Assembly (NCBI RefSeq): GCF_023100945.1
Contig: NZ_CP064689.1
Coordinates: 3,764,001-3,828,000, forward strand
From: Bradyrhizobium sp. 200
GTDB taxonomy: Bacteria > Pseudomonadota > Alphaproteobacteria > Rhizobiales > Xanthobacteraceae
Length of the DNA: 64,000 bases
Direction of reading: 5' to 3'
Notes under the pieces: model-generated
Told to the model about the DNA's origin: nothing
The model's database searches: none
The model's input: the letters and a program-made list of their open reading frames with translations, nothing else
In this document: one piece after another, positions 8,612-17,754 of the stretch
How the letters are laid out: the number at the start of each line of letters is the position of its first letter
Position numbering within the stretch: the first letter of the stretch is position 1
Program-made: the position numbers and the translations under genes

Positions 8612-10157
8612 GGTTGGACGCTCCCGACAGACAGAGATCCGGTTTCAGTAATGTCGCGGGCCGCGTCGAGCGCTTCCGCAACCGAGATGGAAGACGGCAT
8701 GGCCGAGGGCAGGGTGTCGGGGAAGTCGCTGCGGAAATGCCCGCCGCGGCTTTCCTCGCGCCGCCACGCGGCGACCGCGATCATCAATCCAACCAGCGCA
8801 GGATCGGAAGCCGCACTTCTGCTGCTGGCGATCGGATAGAGGCCGCGGATCGCGCGTTCGATGCCATGCCGGTCGCGGAGCACGCCGAGGCCTTGCGACA
8901 GGATCGGCCGCACGGCCGAAGGATCGGACGCGGGCGGAGGCGCGTTGGCCGAGCGGACTTTCAACGGGCCGCGGCCCGCGGCCTGGACGCTCTCGGCGAC
9001 CCATTGCGCGCAGACGATCGCTTCCATCAGCGAATTGCTGGCGAGCCTGTTGGCGCCATGCAGGCCGGTACGGCTGACCTCGCCGCAGGCCCACAGGCCG
9101 TTCACGGTGCTGCGTCCCTCGATATCCACCGATATCCCGCCCATGTGGTAGTGCACCGCCGGCCGGACCGGTATCGGATCGGTCGCGGGATCGATCCCTG
9201 CCATTTTGCAGAAGGCGGAAATGACGGGATAGCGTTTTGCAAATTCCGCTCCCGGATGTTTCCGTGCGTCGAGGAAGACGCGATGTCCCTCCGCGCGGCG
9301 GTGCCAGACCGCGCGCGCGACGATGTCTCGGGGCGCGAGTTCGGCACCGGGCTGGTCTGCCATGAAGCGTTGTCCGGTGTCGTCGATCAGGATCGCGCCG
9401 TCGCCGCGCACGGCCTCGGTCACCAGCGGCATCGGACGCGACGGCCCGTCAAAGGCGGTCGGATGAAACTGGATGAATTCGAGATCGGAGAGTTTTGCGC
9501 CCGCGCGCGCGGCCAGCGCCAGCCCCTGGCCGAAGCAACCGGCCGGGTTGGTGCTGTCCAGAAACAGCCCGCCGATTCCACCCGTCGCGATCACGACGCG
9601 ACCGGTGTCAATCGCCAGCCGACCGTGTGCGTTCACCGCGAGTACGCCCTTAATGGCATTGTCCTCGACGATCAGGTTGCGCGCCTCGACGCCTTCAAGC
9701 AGGGTAATCGACGGGCAGCGGCGCACCACTGCGATCAAGGCACGCATGATTTCGCGCCCGGTGCCGTCGCCGGTGGCGTGCACGATCCGGTTACGGCCAT
9801 GCGCCGCCTCCAGGCCAAGCCGCCAGCCGCCATCAGGCCGCCGGTCGAAGGCGACGCCAAGTCTGGCGAGATACTCGACCGCCGCAGGCGCCGCATGAAC
9901 GATGCGGCGAGCGACCGCTTCGTCGCACAGGCCTGCGCCGGCGGCCAGCGTGTCGCCCAGGTGCAGGGCAGGGTCGTCGTCATCGCCCATCGCGGCGGCA
10001 AGCCCGCCTTGTGCCCACAGGCTCGATGCCTCCGCGCCGAGCGGCGCCTTCGACAGCAGCAACACCGGCTCCGGCGCCATCTGCAGCGCTGTCATCAATC
10101 CGGCGGCGCCGCCGCCGATGATGACGGGACGGTTGCTCAGCGCTGAAATCTCCGTGC

Positions 10158-10161
<4 letters not shown>
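8608..10161 (-). CDS. nadB: L-aspartate oxidase
   Basis: NadB is the cytosolic FAD enzyme that oxidises L-aspartate to iminoaspartate for NadA. The 517-residue product starts [20 protein letters not shown], with the GxGxxG-type dinucleotide fold at [10 protein letters not shown]. It continues with [14 protein letters not shown], the flavin-site [41 protein letters not shown] and [14 protein letters not shown], all characteristic of the succinate-dehydrogenase-like flavoprotein family. ATG 10161 overlaps the nadA stop as ATGA, and the nadB stop overlaps nadC as GTGA. The frame is open further upstream through nadA, but that is only shadow coding. Confidence 0.96.
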
Positions 10162-11144
<983 letters not shown>

Positions 11145-11145
11145 T

Positions 11146-11164
11146 TATACTCTCCTTGAGTATA
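11146..11164. promoter_or_regulatory. Probable NadQ operator 1 (perfect 19-bp palindrome)
   Basis: TATACTCTCCTTGAGTATA consists of perfect 7-base arms around a 5-base spacer. It begins two bases upstream of the nadA start codon and covers the nadA ribosome site. Regulators of the NrtR/NadQ type bind palindromes of about this size, and the nadQ gene lies directly upstream. Confidence 0.75.
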
Positions 11165-11172
11165 TATTGGCT

Positions 11173-11191
11173 TATACTTATCCTGAGCATA
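11173..11191. promoter_or_regulatory. Probable NadQ operator 2 (imperfect 19-bp palindrome)
   Basis: TATACTTATCCTGAGCATA has the same 7-5-7 layout as operator 1. Its arms match at five of seven positions, and its centre is 27 bases from the first. It lies between the nadQ stop and nadA, where a promoter for nadABC would sit. Two similar sites in 54 bases support cooperative repression. Confidence 0.65.
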
Positions 11192-11198
11192 ATCGATG

Positions 11199-12155
11199 TC
11201 AAGTGCGCGAAAGCGGGAGCTTGGTTCCGGCGACCGCCCGTTCCGCCAGCACGCCATGGCGGAACCGGAATAATTTGGCGGGGCGGCCGACAGTATCGGC
11301 GGCGATTGCGCCAGTCTCCTCAACGAGTTGCTGTTGCTCGATCAGGCGACGAAAATTCTGCTTATGCACCAGCCGCCCCGCAAGCGCCTCAACACTGCGT
11401 TGCAGTTGCAGCAGGGTGAATTCCGCCGGCATCAGTTCGAACACCACGGGACGGTATTTGATCTTGGCGCGCAGCCGCGCGATCCCGGTCGCGAGTATGC
11501 GGCGGTGATCTCCGGTCATTGGCCTGCCAGGAATGACGGCCGTGGCATCTGCCCCGTCACGCACCGCTTCCGGTATCAAGCCGGCCTCGTAGAGCAGCTC
11601 GTAGCGCTGCAGCACCAGTTCCTCGTTCCATTCGCGGTCGTCGAGGCCAAACGTGATGGCGGCGCGCTGCCAGCGTTCGCGCTGCAGGCCGGCGGTGGCT
11701 GCTGTTTTCGACCACGCCCGAAGCCGGGATGCCAACGTCTTCGCCAGCGTAGCGGGAAGACCGGAGCGTTGATCCTCCCATGGGAAGTAATCGTACCAGC
11801 CGGACCAATGCGCCTCAAAACCCTGGCCGACCTTGTCTTCGCGGGTCAGGCCCAGATAGCTTATCGAGATCGAATGCGGCGACTTGGTATCTCCGGCCCG
11901 CCCGCGATCGGCGAACGTGTAAAGCTGCTCGACATAGCCGAGCGGATGGCCGGTTTGCGCCTCGACCCATGCCCGCAATCCCGTCTGCAGCGAGCGGTGC
12001 GCGAATTCGAACGGGCCGCTTGGCAGCGCGCCGTCGTTTGCGATGGTCATGATCTTGGGTTCGCCGTCGGTGACGGCGACGAGGACAGCGACCAGGTCCG
12101 CCGTGGTCGCATTGGCTACGCCTGTTCTGCTGGCTTTCCGCGGTGCCCCTGCCAC
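11199..12155 (-). CDS. nadQ: NrtR/NadQ-type transcriptional regulator of NAD biosynthesis
   Basis: The 318-residue protein has an N-terminal Nudix-like fold region (DLVAVLVAVTDGEPKIMTI, then VEQLYTFADRGR near residue 80) and a C-terminal winged helix with LRAKIKYRPVVFELMPAEF, TLLQLQRSVEALAGR and KQNFRRLIEQQ. That combination is the NrtR/NadQ (COG4111-like) pattern. No clear GX5EX7REUXEEXGU Nudix box is present, so it is a sensor rather than a hydrolase. It starts with GTG 12155. It lies 54 bases upstream of nadA on the same strand, with two operator-like palindromes in between, which fits a repressor of nadABC that responds to an NAD pathway metabolite. The ligand is not visible from sequence. 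Confidence 0.83.
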   Translation of the reverse strand: MAGAPRKASRTGVANATTADLVAVLVAVTDGEPKIMTIANDGALPSGPFEFAHRSLQTGLRAWVEAQTGHPLGYVEQLYTFADRGRAGDTKSPHSISISYLGLTREDKVGQGFEAHWSGWYDYFPWEDQRSGLPATLAKTLASRLRAWSKTAATAGLQRERWQRAAITFGLDDREWNEELVLQRYELLYEAGLIPEAVRDGADATAVIPGRPMTGDHRRILATGIARLRAKIKYRPVVFELMPAEFTLLQLQRSVEALAGRLVHKQNFRRLIEQQQLVEETGAIAADTVGRPAKLFRFRHGVLAERAVAGTKLPLSRT

Positions 12156-12191
12156 GTCGGTCGTCCGTCTCCGTTGTTGGCTAATGCGCGT

Positions 12192-12752
12192 TTAGCAATA
12201 TCCGTACACACCGCAAGCATATGGGAGACGGTTCCAATAGGGGCCATAGGACGGGCCGCCGTAATAGACGCCGTCATAGCTGTAGGAATGGCTGGTACCG
12301 TAATAGCCGGGCAGCGTCGATGAGCCCGGCAGCAGCGGTGTGCCGTAGACGCGCGGCGCATAGGGCATGACGCCCACCGGCGTGAACAGTACGTCGGGGT
12401 CCTCTTCCTCGACCACCAGCGTGCGGCCGCGGCGCACGTAGAGCGGCGCTGCGGCGGGGGCAACCGTGGTCCGGTATTTGTAATGGGGACGGGGCAGGCC
12501 CGGCGGCAATTGGCCGGCGGCCCGGACCGCGGCGCGCTTTGCGGCGGCTGGGCTGGCGGATTTGATGGCGGCTGGACTGTCGGCGGGCTTGGCGGTTGCC
12601 GGGTTGTCGGTGGGCTTGGTGGCGGCAGGGCTGTCGGCAGGCTTTGCTGCCGCGGGGCCATCGGCGGTCTTGGCGGCCCCAGGGCTCTCGGTGGCGGCAG
12701 CGGTTCCAGCCGCGAAAATCGCGACCAGGAATGGTGTCATCCAGCGCAGCAT
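12192..12752 (-). CDS. Secreted Ala/Pro-rich repeat protein, unknown function
   Basis: The 186-residue product starts with a signal peptide (MLRWMTPFLVAIFAAGTAAA). It then has about four degenerate ten-residue repeats of AAKPADSPA type (residues 30-70), a basic stretch, the segment LYVRRGRTLVVEEEDPDVLF and a Tyr/Gly/Pro-rich tail ending in CGVYGYC. The DNA repeats at 12570-12690 could vary by slippage. It probably sits in the periplasm or outer envelope. I recognise the general type from Bradyrhizobium but know no function. It lies upstream of nadQ on the same strand, with a 36-base gap. Confidence 0.65.
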   Translation of the reverse strand: MLRWMTPFLVAIFAAGTAAATESPGAAKTADGPAAAKPADSPAATKPTDNPATAKPADSPAAIKSASPAAAKRAAVRAAGQLPPGLPRPHYKYRTTVAPAAAPLYVRRGRTLVVEEEDPDVLFTPVGVMPYAPRVYGTPLLPGSSTLPGYYGTSHSYSYDGVYYGGPSYGPYWNRLPYACGVYGYC

Positions 12753-12845
12753 CGTTGGCTCCGAATCATCAAGGGCGGCTCAGGCGCCACTTTATGCCGG
12801 ATTGAGCGTTAACGAGAGGCTTGTGATTGCGGGAGATCATTCTCT

Positions 12846-12926
12846 CATTCCGGGATGGTGCGAAGCACCAGACCTCAGGTGCGCAATTGCGCACCATAGT
12901 TCGATGCTGTGCATCGCCCCGGAATG
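12846..12926. repeat. Dispersed stem-loop repeat (CATTCCGGG...CCCCGGAATG)
   Basis: The outer arms CATTCCGGG and CCCCGGAATG pair. Inside are three smaller hairpins: GGTGCGAAGCACC, GGTGCGCAATTGCGCACC and CGATGCTGTGCATCG. The layout resembles a common intergenic repeat of Bradyrhizobium. It lies between metY and the secreted repeat protein gene. Confidence 0.7.
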
Positions 12927-12937
12927 ACAGCAAGAAA

Positions 12938-14218
12938 CTACGCGCTTAGCGCCTGCTCCAGGTCCGCGATCAGATCTTCCTTGTCCTCGATGCCGATCGA
13001 CAGGCGCACGACATCGGGTGCGGCGCCGGATTTTACCTTGGCGGCGTCGTCGAGCTGGCTGTGGGTGGTCGATGCCGGGTGAATCACCAGCGAACGGGTA
13101 TCGCCGACATTGGCCAGATGCGAGAACAGTTTCAGGTTCGACACCAGGTTGACGCCGGCGTCGTAGCCGCCCCTCAGGCTGAAGGTGAATACCGCTCCGG
13201 CGCCCTTCGGCGCGTATTTGCGCGCGAGCTTGTTGTACTTGTCGCTGGCGAGGCCGGCATAGTTCACCGATGCCACGGCGGAATGGCCGGCAAGAAATTC
13301 CGCGACCGCCTTGGCGTTTTCGCAATGCTTCTGCATGCGCAGCGGCAGCGTCTCGATGCCGGTCAGGATCATGAAGGCGTTGAACGGCGACAGCGCCGGA
13401 CCGAGGTCGCGCAGGCCCAGCACGCGGCAGGCAATCGCGAAGGCGAAATTGCCAAACGTCTCCTGGATCCTGATGCCGTGATATTCCGGTCGCGGCTCGT
13501 TGAGCATCGGATATTTATTGTCCTTCGACCAGTCGAAGGTGCCGCCGTCGACGATGATGCCGCCAAGCGAATTACCGTGGCCGCCGAGAAATTTCGTTAG
13601 CGAATGCACGACGATGTCGGCGCCATGGTCGATCGGGCGGATCAGATACGGCGTCGCCAGCGTGTTGTCGACGATCAGCGGCACGCCGGCCTTGCGGGCC
13701 ACTTCCGCGATTCCCTCGATGTCGGTGATGCTGCCGGCGGGGTTGGCGATCGATTCGATGAAGATCGCCTTGGTGCGCGGCGTTACCGCGCGCTCGAAAC
13801 TGCCGATATCGTCGGGATCGGCCCACGCCACGTTCCAGCCAAAACTCTTGAACGCATGCGTGAACTGGTTGATCGAGCCGCCGTAGAGTTTTCGCGCGGC
13901 GACGAATTCGTCGCCGGGCATCAAGAGCTGCTGCAGCACGACGACCTGCGCCGCGTGTCCTGAGGCGACCGCAAGCGCTGCGGTGCCGCCTTCCAGCGCC
14001 GCAATGCGCTCCTCCAGCACCGCGGTGGTCGGATTGCCGATGCGGGTATAGATGTTGCCGAACGCCTGCAGTCCGAACAGCGAGGCGGCATGGTCGGCAT
14101 CGTTGAACACGAAGGACGTGGTTTGATAGATCGGCGTCACCCGCGCGCCGGTGGTGGGATCGGGCTGCGCGCCGGCATGCACGGCAAGGGTCGAAAATCC
14201 CGGGAGACGGTCGGTCAT
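12938..14218 (-). CDS. metY: O-acetylhomoserine (thiol)-lyase, MetY type
   Basis: This 426-residue PLP enzyme of the Cys/Met metabolism family makes homocysteine (or methionine) from an acylated homoserine and sulfide (or methanethiol). The start FSTLAVHAGAQPDPTTGAR, the IYTRIGNPTTAVLEERIA segment, LYGGSINQF, and the PLP lysine K209 in VHSLTKFLGGHG match the family. The length of about 425, with the insert NKYPMLNEPRPEYHG, is typical of MetY rather than of shorter MetB/MetZ. A MetZ-like use of O-succinylhomoserine cannot be excluded. I looked for a SAM-II riboswitch in the 150 bases upstream and saw no convincing one. Confidence 0.9.
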   Translation of the reverse strand: MTDRLPGFSTLAVHAGAQPDPTTGARVTPIYQTTSFVFNDADHAASLFGLQAFGNIYTRIGNPTTAVLEERIAALEGGTAALAVASGHAAQVVVLQQLLMPGDEFVAARKLYGGSINQFTHAFKSFGWNVAWADPDDIGSFERAVTPRTKAIFIESIANPAGSITDIEGIAEVARKAGVPLIVDNTLATPYLIRPIDHGADIVVHSLTKFLGGHGNSLGGIIVDGGTFDWSKDNKYPMLNEPRPEYHGIRIQETFGNFAFAIACRVLGLRDLGPALSPFNAFMILTGIETLPLRMQKHCENAKAVAEFLAGHSAVASVNYAGLASDKYNKLARKYAPKGAGAVFTFSLRGGYDAGVNLVSNLKLFSHLANVGDTRSLVIHPASTTHSQLDDAAKVKSGAAPDVVRLSIGIEDKEDLIADLEQALSA

Positions 14219-14369
14219 TCTTTGCGTCCTATTCGTTGGCTTGCTCGAAAATGCGCGGCATGCTGATCGTCGCGGCGTCTGGCGTCAAGGCGAGGGGATC
14301 ACATATGGCGGATTGGAAATAGGCCTGCTTCGTTAGGTCGCCTCTTCGAAATAATTGTTTCTCATTGCG

Positions 14370-14954
14370 TCACGTCGGCTCGCTTTTGTTCTTTGCGGCG
14401 CGATCCGATGCTGTGGTTGCGCCGCCGCCGACGCTCATCCGATTCAGCGACAGACGCATGCCCTGGGTCGGGATCGGCGCGCGCTTCGAACTCAGCGTGC
14501 GCGAATTGACTCCCATCCACGAAATTTCCGACGACAGCCGTCCATACTCGATCTTCGGGCAGCGGTTCATCACGACCTTGAGGCCGGCGGCTTCGGCCTT
14601 CTCGGCAGCCGCGTCGTCGCGCGCGCCGAGCTGCATCCAGATAACTTTCGGCGGCGGTGACAATGTCAGGGCTTCGTCGACGACGGGCATGATGTGGCTG
14701 GAATTGCGGAAGATGTCGATCATGTCGACGGGATGGCCGATATCCGACAGCGAGGCGACGAAGGGTTTTCCGAGCAGGTTCTTGCCAACGTGACCCGGAT
14801 TGACCGGGATCATGTCGTAACCGCGCTGCGCCAGATATTTGAAGGCGAAGTAGCTCGGTCGCACATTGACCGGGGAGGCGCCGACCATCGCGATCGACTT
14901 CACGCCGTTGAGGATGCTGCGGATGTAGTTGTCGTCGTAATTGTCGTGGTTCAT
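14370..14954 (-). CDS. CoA-binding domain protein (YccU-like)
   Basis: The 194-residue protein carries the CoA_binding Rossmann domain of the YccU family: SIAMVGASPVNVRPSYFAF, YLAQRGYDMIPVNPG, MIDIFRNSSHIMPVVDEAL and VIWMQLGARDDAAAEKAEAAG, then VMNRCPKIEYGRL. This matches the N-terminal nucleotide-binding part of succinyl-CoA synthetase-like proteins, but no ligase part is present. The role is unknown; a small CoA or nucleotide sensor is possible. ATG 14954 opens a typical MNHDNYDDNYIR start. A dispersed repeat lies just upstream. Confidence 0.82.
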   Translation of the reverse strand: MNHDNYDDNYIRSILNGVKSIAMVGASPVNVRPSYFAFKYLAQRGYDMIPVNPGHVGKNLLGKPFVASLSDIGHPVDMIDIFRNSSHIMPVVDEALTLSPPPKVIWMQLGARDDAAAEKAEAAGLKVVMNRCPKIEYGRLSSEISWMGVNSRTLSSKRAPIPTQGMRLSLNRMSVGGGATTASDRAAKNKSEPT

Positions 14955-14966
14955 TCTATCCTCTTG

Positions 14967-15078
14967 CGTCATTGCCTGCGACAAACGCGAAGCGTTTGTG
15001 CAAGGGAGCAAAGCGACGAAGCAATCCATTCTTTCTTCGTGTGGCGGGATGGATTGCTTCGCTTCGCTCGCAATGACG
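14967..15078. repeat. Dispersed palindromic repeat, copy B
   Basis: The first ~60 bases match copy A at 2855-2958 with a few substitutions, and the end GGATTGCTTCGCTTCGCTCG then CAATGACG also matches. The middle linker differs between the copies. It fills the whole gap between the CoA-binding protein gene and the enoyl-CoA hydratase gene. Confidence 0.8.
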
Positions 15079-15083
15079 GATAA

Positions 15084-15908
15084 TCACTTATCCTGCCACT
15101 TCGGGTCGCGCTTCTCGATGAAGGCGCCGATGCCTTCCTCGGCGTCGCGCGCCATCATGTTTTCGGTCATCACTTCGGCCGCATAGCGGTAGGCGTCGGC
15201 AAGGCTCATCTCGGCCTGGCGATAGAAGGCCTCCTTGCCGAGCTTGACGGTGTAGGCGGATTTGAGCGCGACCTTCTGCGCCAGCGCGATCGCCGCATCG
15301 CGCTCGGTGCCGGCAGCGACGACGCGGTTGACGAGGCCGATATTCCTGGCCGTCGCCGCCGAAATCGGCTCGCCCGTGAGCAGCATTTCCATCGCCTGCT
15401 TGCGCGGGATGTTGCGCGACAGCGCCACCATGGGCGTCGAACAGAACAGGCCGATATCGACGCCGGGGGTGGCAAAGCCCGCGGCCTCGGAGGCGACCGC
15501 GAGATCGCAACTCGCCACGAGCTGGCAGCCGGCGGCGGTGGCAATGCCCTGCACGGCGGCGACGACGGGCTTTGGCAGAAGCACGACCGCCTGCATCATC
15601 GCGCTACAGGCGTTCATGATCTGCCTGAAATAGGCGCGGCCGCGATCGGCATCGCTGCGGCGCGCGGTCAGTTCCTTCATGTCATGGCCCGCGGAGAAGG
15701 CCGGACCATTGGCCGCGATGACGACGGCGCGGACGCTGTTGTCGTCATGGATTTGCTTCAGCGCGCCGTGCAGCTCGGCGATCAGGCCTTCCGACAGGCT
15801 GTTGCGCGCCACCGGCCGGTTGAGGGTGAGCAGGCGGATGCTGCCGACGTTTTCCTGCAGCAGGATCGGAGGTTGTGCCGTGGGTGCGCGAGCAGTCTGG
15901 GCGGGCAT
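15084..15908 (-). CDS. Enoyl-CoA hydratase/isomerase family protein
   Basis: The 274-residue crotonase-fold protein shows the oxyanion-hole segments FSAGHDMKELTARR and AVQGIATAAGCQLVASCDLAVAS, and the LTGEPISAATARNIGLVNRVV block. The residue following the second motif (TPGVDIGLF rather than the catalytic Glu of hydratases) leaves the exact reaction uncertain: hydratase, isomerase or other CoA chemistry. It is probably used in fatty acid or related acyl-CoA degradation. ATG 15908 begins MPAQTARAP; the longer open frame upstream has no family similarity. A divergent hotdog thioesterase gene starts 86 bases away. Confidence 0.88.
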   Translation of the reverse strand: MPAQTARAPTAQPPILLQENVGSIRLLTLNRPVARNSLSEGLIAELHGALKQIHDDNSVRAVVIAANGPAFSAGHDMKELTARRSDADRGRAYFRQIMNACSAMMQAVVLLPKPVVAAVQGIATAAGCQLVASCDLAVASEAAGFATPGVDIGLFCSTPMVALSRNIPRKQAMEMLLTGEPISAATARNIGLVNRVVAAGTERDAAIALAQKVALKSAYTVKLGKEAFYRQAEMSLADAYRYAAEVMTENMMARDAEEGIGAFIEKRDPKWQDK

Positions 15909-15993
15909 TTCTGAGTTTCCACTCCGAGATTTTCGTTTGGGTTTTGATGACAACCTAATGTAACAGGCACCCTGAATCGAGGGCAGGGGCGGC

Positions 15994-16422
15994 ATGGCGG
16001 CACCGAAAATGAGCGTGGCTGAGCTGGAGAAGTTCCTCCGCGAGGAATTTCCGCAAGCCTTCAGCGACGGCGACATCACCATCGAGAGCGCCGACGGCCA
16101 GACCTGCCTGCTGCGACGGCGCTTTGACGAGCGCATGCTGCGTCCGGGCGGCACGGTGTCGGGACCGACGCTGATGGCGATGGCCGATTTCGCAATGTAT
16201 GTGGTGCTGCTCTCGGCGATCGGTCCGGTCGGACTGGCGGTAACGACCAACCTCAACATCAATTTTCTGCGCAAGGGCCTGCCGGGGCAGGACGTGCTGG
16301 CCGCGGCGAGGCTGTTGAAGCTCGGCAAGCGGCTGGCGGTCGGCGAGGTCAACCTGCTGTCAGGCACGTCGCCCGATCCGATCGCCCATGTGACGGCGAC
16401 CTATTCCATTCCAAACATGTAG
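15994..16422 (+). CDS. PaaI-family hotdog thioesterase
   Basis: The 142-residue protein has the PaaI/YbgC hotdog pattern: LRPGGTVSGPTLMAMADFAMYV (the long central helix entry with Asp), a middle strand VTTNLNINFLRKGLPGQDV and a final VAHVTATYSIP. Such proteins hydrolyse acyl-CoA thioesters in the cytosol. It is divergent from the enoyl-CoA hydratase gene, and the two may share a promoter region and a CoA substrate pool. Confidence 0.82.
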   Translation: MAAPKMSVAELEKFLREEFPQAFSDGDITIESADGQTCLLRRRFDERMLRPGGTVSGPTLMAMADFAMYVVLLSAIGPVGLAVTTNLNINFLRKGLPGQDVLAAARLLKLGKRLAVGEVNLLSGTSPDPIAHVTATYSIPNM

Positions 16423-16494
16423 GCTTTTGCACGGTACTATTGCACCATATTTCTAAGTGTTTGTTTTGGCAAATGTATTTTATCATCATTGGCG

Positions 16495-16523
16495 TTGACG
16501 ATCAACGCGCGGTTCTTTAGAAA
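16495..16523 (+). promoter_or_regulatory. Putative sigma-70 promoter for rplM-rpsI
   Basis: TTGACG at 16495-16500 and TAGAAA at 16518-16523 are separated by 17 bases. They lie 53 bases before the rplM start, within an AT-rich stretch unusual for this genome. Confidence 0.45.
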
Positions 16524-16576
16524 CCCGCCAGTTCGGCGCATCTGGCGCCGATTTCCATTTTCACGGATTTCCTCAC

Positions 16577-17041
16577 ATGAAAACCTATTCGGCAAAGCCC
16601 GCCGAGGTGACGAAGAAGTGGGTGCTGATCGACGCCAAGGGTCTGGTGGTCGGCCGGCTCGCCACGCTGGTCGCCATGCGCCTGCGCGGCAAACACCTCC
16701 CGACCTATACGCCCCATGTCGATTGCGGCGATAACGTCGTCATCATCAACGCGGCGCATGTCGTGCTGACCGGTCGCAAGCGCGACAACAAGGTCTACTA
16801 CAAGCACACCGGCTTTATCGGCGGCATCAAGGAGCGCACCGCGAAGTCGATCCTCGAGGGCCGTTTCCCCGAGCGCGTGGTCGAGAAGGCCATCGAGCGC
16901 ATGATCCCGCGTGGTCCGCTCGGCCGCGTGCAGATGGGCAATCTGCGCGTTTACCCCGGCGCCGACCATCCGCATGAAGCCCAACAGCCCGAGAAGGTTG
17001 ATATCGCTTCGATGAACCGCAAGAACATGAGGGCCGCATAA
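16577..17041 (+). CDS. rplM: Ribosomal protein uL13
   Basis: The 154-residue large-subunit protein shows [20 protein letters not shown], the [18 protein letters not shown] core, [18 protein letters not shown] and the [19 protein letters not shown] block that define L13. The length is the usual one for alphaproteobacteria. It is followed after one base by rpsI, the conserved L13-S9 operon, with a strong terminator after the pair. Confidence 0.98.
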   Translation: MKTYSAKPAEVTKKWVLIDAKGLVVGRLATLVAMRLRGKHLPTYTPHVDCGDNVVIINAAHVVLTGRKRDNKVYYKHTGFIGGIKERTAKSILEGRFPERVVEKAIERMIPRGPLGRVQMGNLRVYPGADHPHEAQQPEKVDIASMNRKNMRAA

Positions 17042-17042
17042 G

Positions 17043-17519
17043 ATGTCGGATACCATGCAGTCGCTCGACCAGTTGGCGTCGCTGAAGACGGTCGCTCCGG
17101 AAGCGCCGAAATACGTCAAGAAGGTCGACAAGTACGGCCGCGCCTATGCCACCGGCAAGCGCAAGGACGCGGTCGCCCGCGTTTGGATCAAGCCGGGCGC
17201 CGGCAAGATCGTGGTCAACACCCGCGAAGTCGAGGTCTATTTCGCCCGCCCCGTGTTGCGCATGCTGATCCAGCAGCCGCTGGTCGCCGCCGCACGCTCC
17301 GGCCAATATGACGTCATCTGCACGGTCGCCGGCGGCGGTCTGTCTGGCCAGGCGGGTGCCGTGCGTCACGGCATCTCGAAGGCCTTGACGAACTTCGAGC
17401 CGGATTTGCGCGGCGTCCTGAAGAAGGGCGGCTTCCTGACCCGCGACTCCCGCACTGTGGAGCGCAAGAAATACGGCCGAGCGAAAGCGCGCAAGTCGTT
17501 CCAGTTCTCGAAGCGCTAA
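17043..17519 (+). CDS. rpsI: Ribosomal protein uS9
   Basis: The 158-residue small-subunit protein has the S9 core [39 protein letters not shown] and the conserved tail [18 protein letters not shown], which reaches the P site of the ribosome. The N-terminal extension of about 35 residues is usual in alphaproteobacteria. The gene starts one base after rplM, so the two are translated from one message. Confidence 0.98.
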   Translation: MSDTMQSLDQLASLKTVAPEAPKYVKKVDKYGRAYATGKRKDAVARVWIKPGAGKIVVNTREVEVYFARPVLRMLIQQPLVAAARSGQYDVICTVAGGGLSGQAGAVRHGISKALTNFEPDLRGVLKKGGFLTRDSRTVERKKYGRAKARKSFQFSKR

Positions 17520-17562
17520 TAGCTTCGCTAAAATTTGCGGCGATTGCTGCATTCACGACACG

Positions 17563-17591
17563 AAAAGGGCGCCTCATCGGGTGCCCTTTTT
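17563..17591 (+). terminator. Rho-independent terminator after rplM-rpsI
   Basis: AAAAGGGC and GCCCTTTTT form a stem extended by G-C pairs around a short loop. The T-run begins directly at the end of the stem, 43 bases after the rpsI stop. Confidence 0.88.
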
Positions 17592-17754
17592 GCTTACTAT
17601 TTAGTGATGGGTTACCACGGATTTTCGTGAAAACTTGCTTACCCGCACAAACGAAATTGGAACACGGCGCTCCTAGTGTCCCCAATGCGATGGCGCGAAA
17701 TTGCATTTTCAGTGTGCGCCGAACAAGTTGCATCACACGCGTTCGGGTGAGCCC

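Noticed and set aside
8605..10146. 513-codon open frame opposite nadB
   Set aside because: It is antisense to nadB, with no ribosome site or domain.
14219..14369. Possible SAM-II riboswitch upstream of metY
   Set aside because: SAM-II elements often precede such genes in alphaproteobacteria, but I could not place the conserved pseudoknot core or the GCTAAA-type segment near the start codon on the minus strand.
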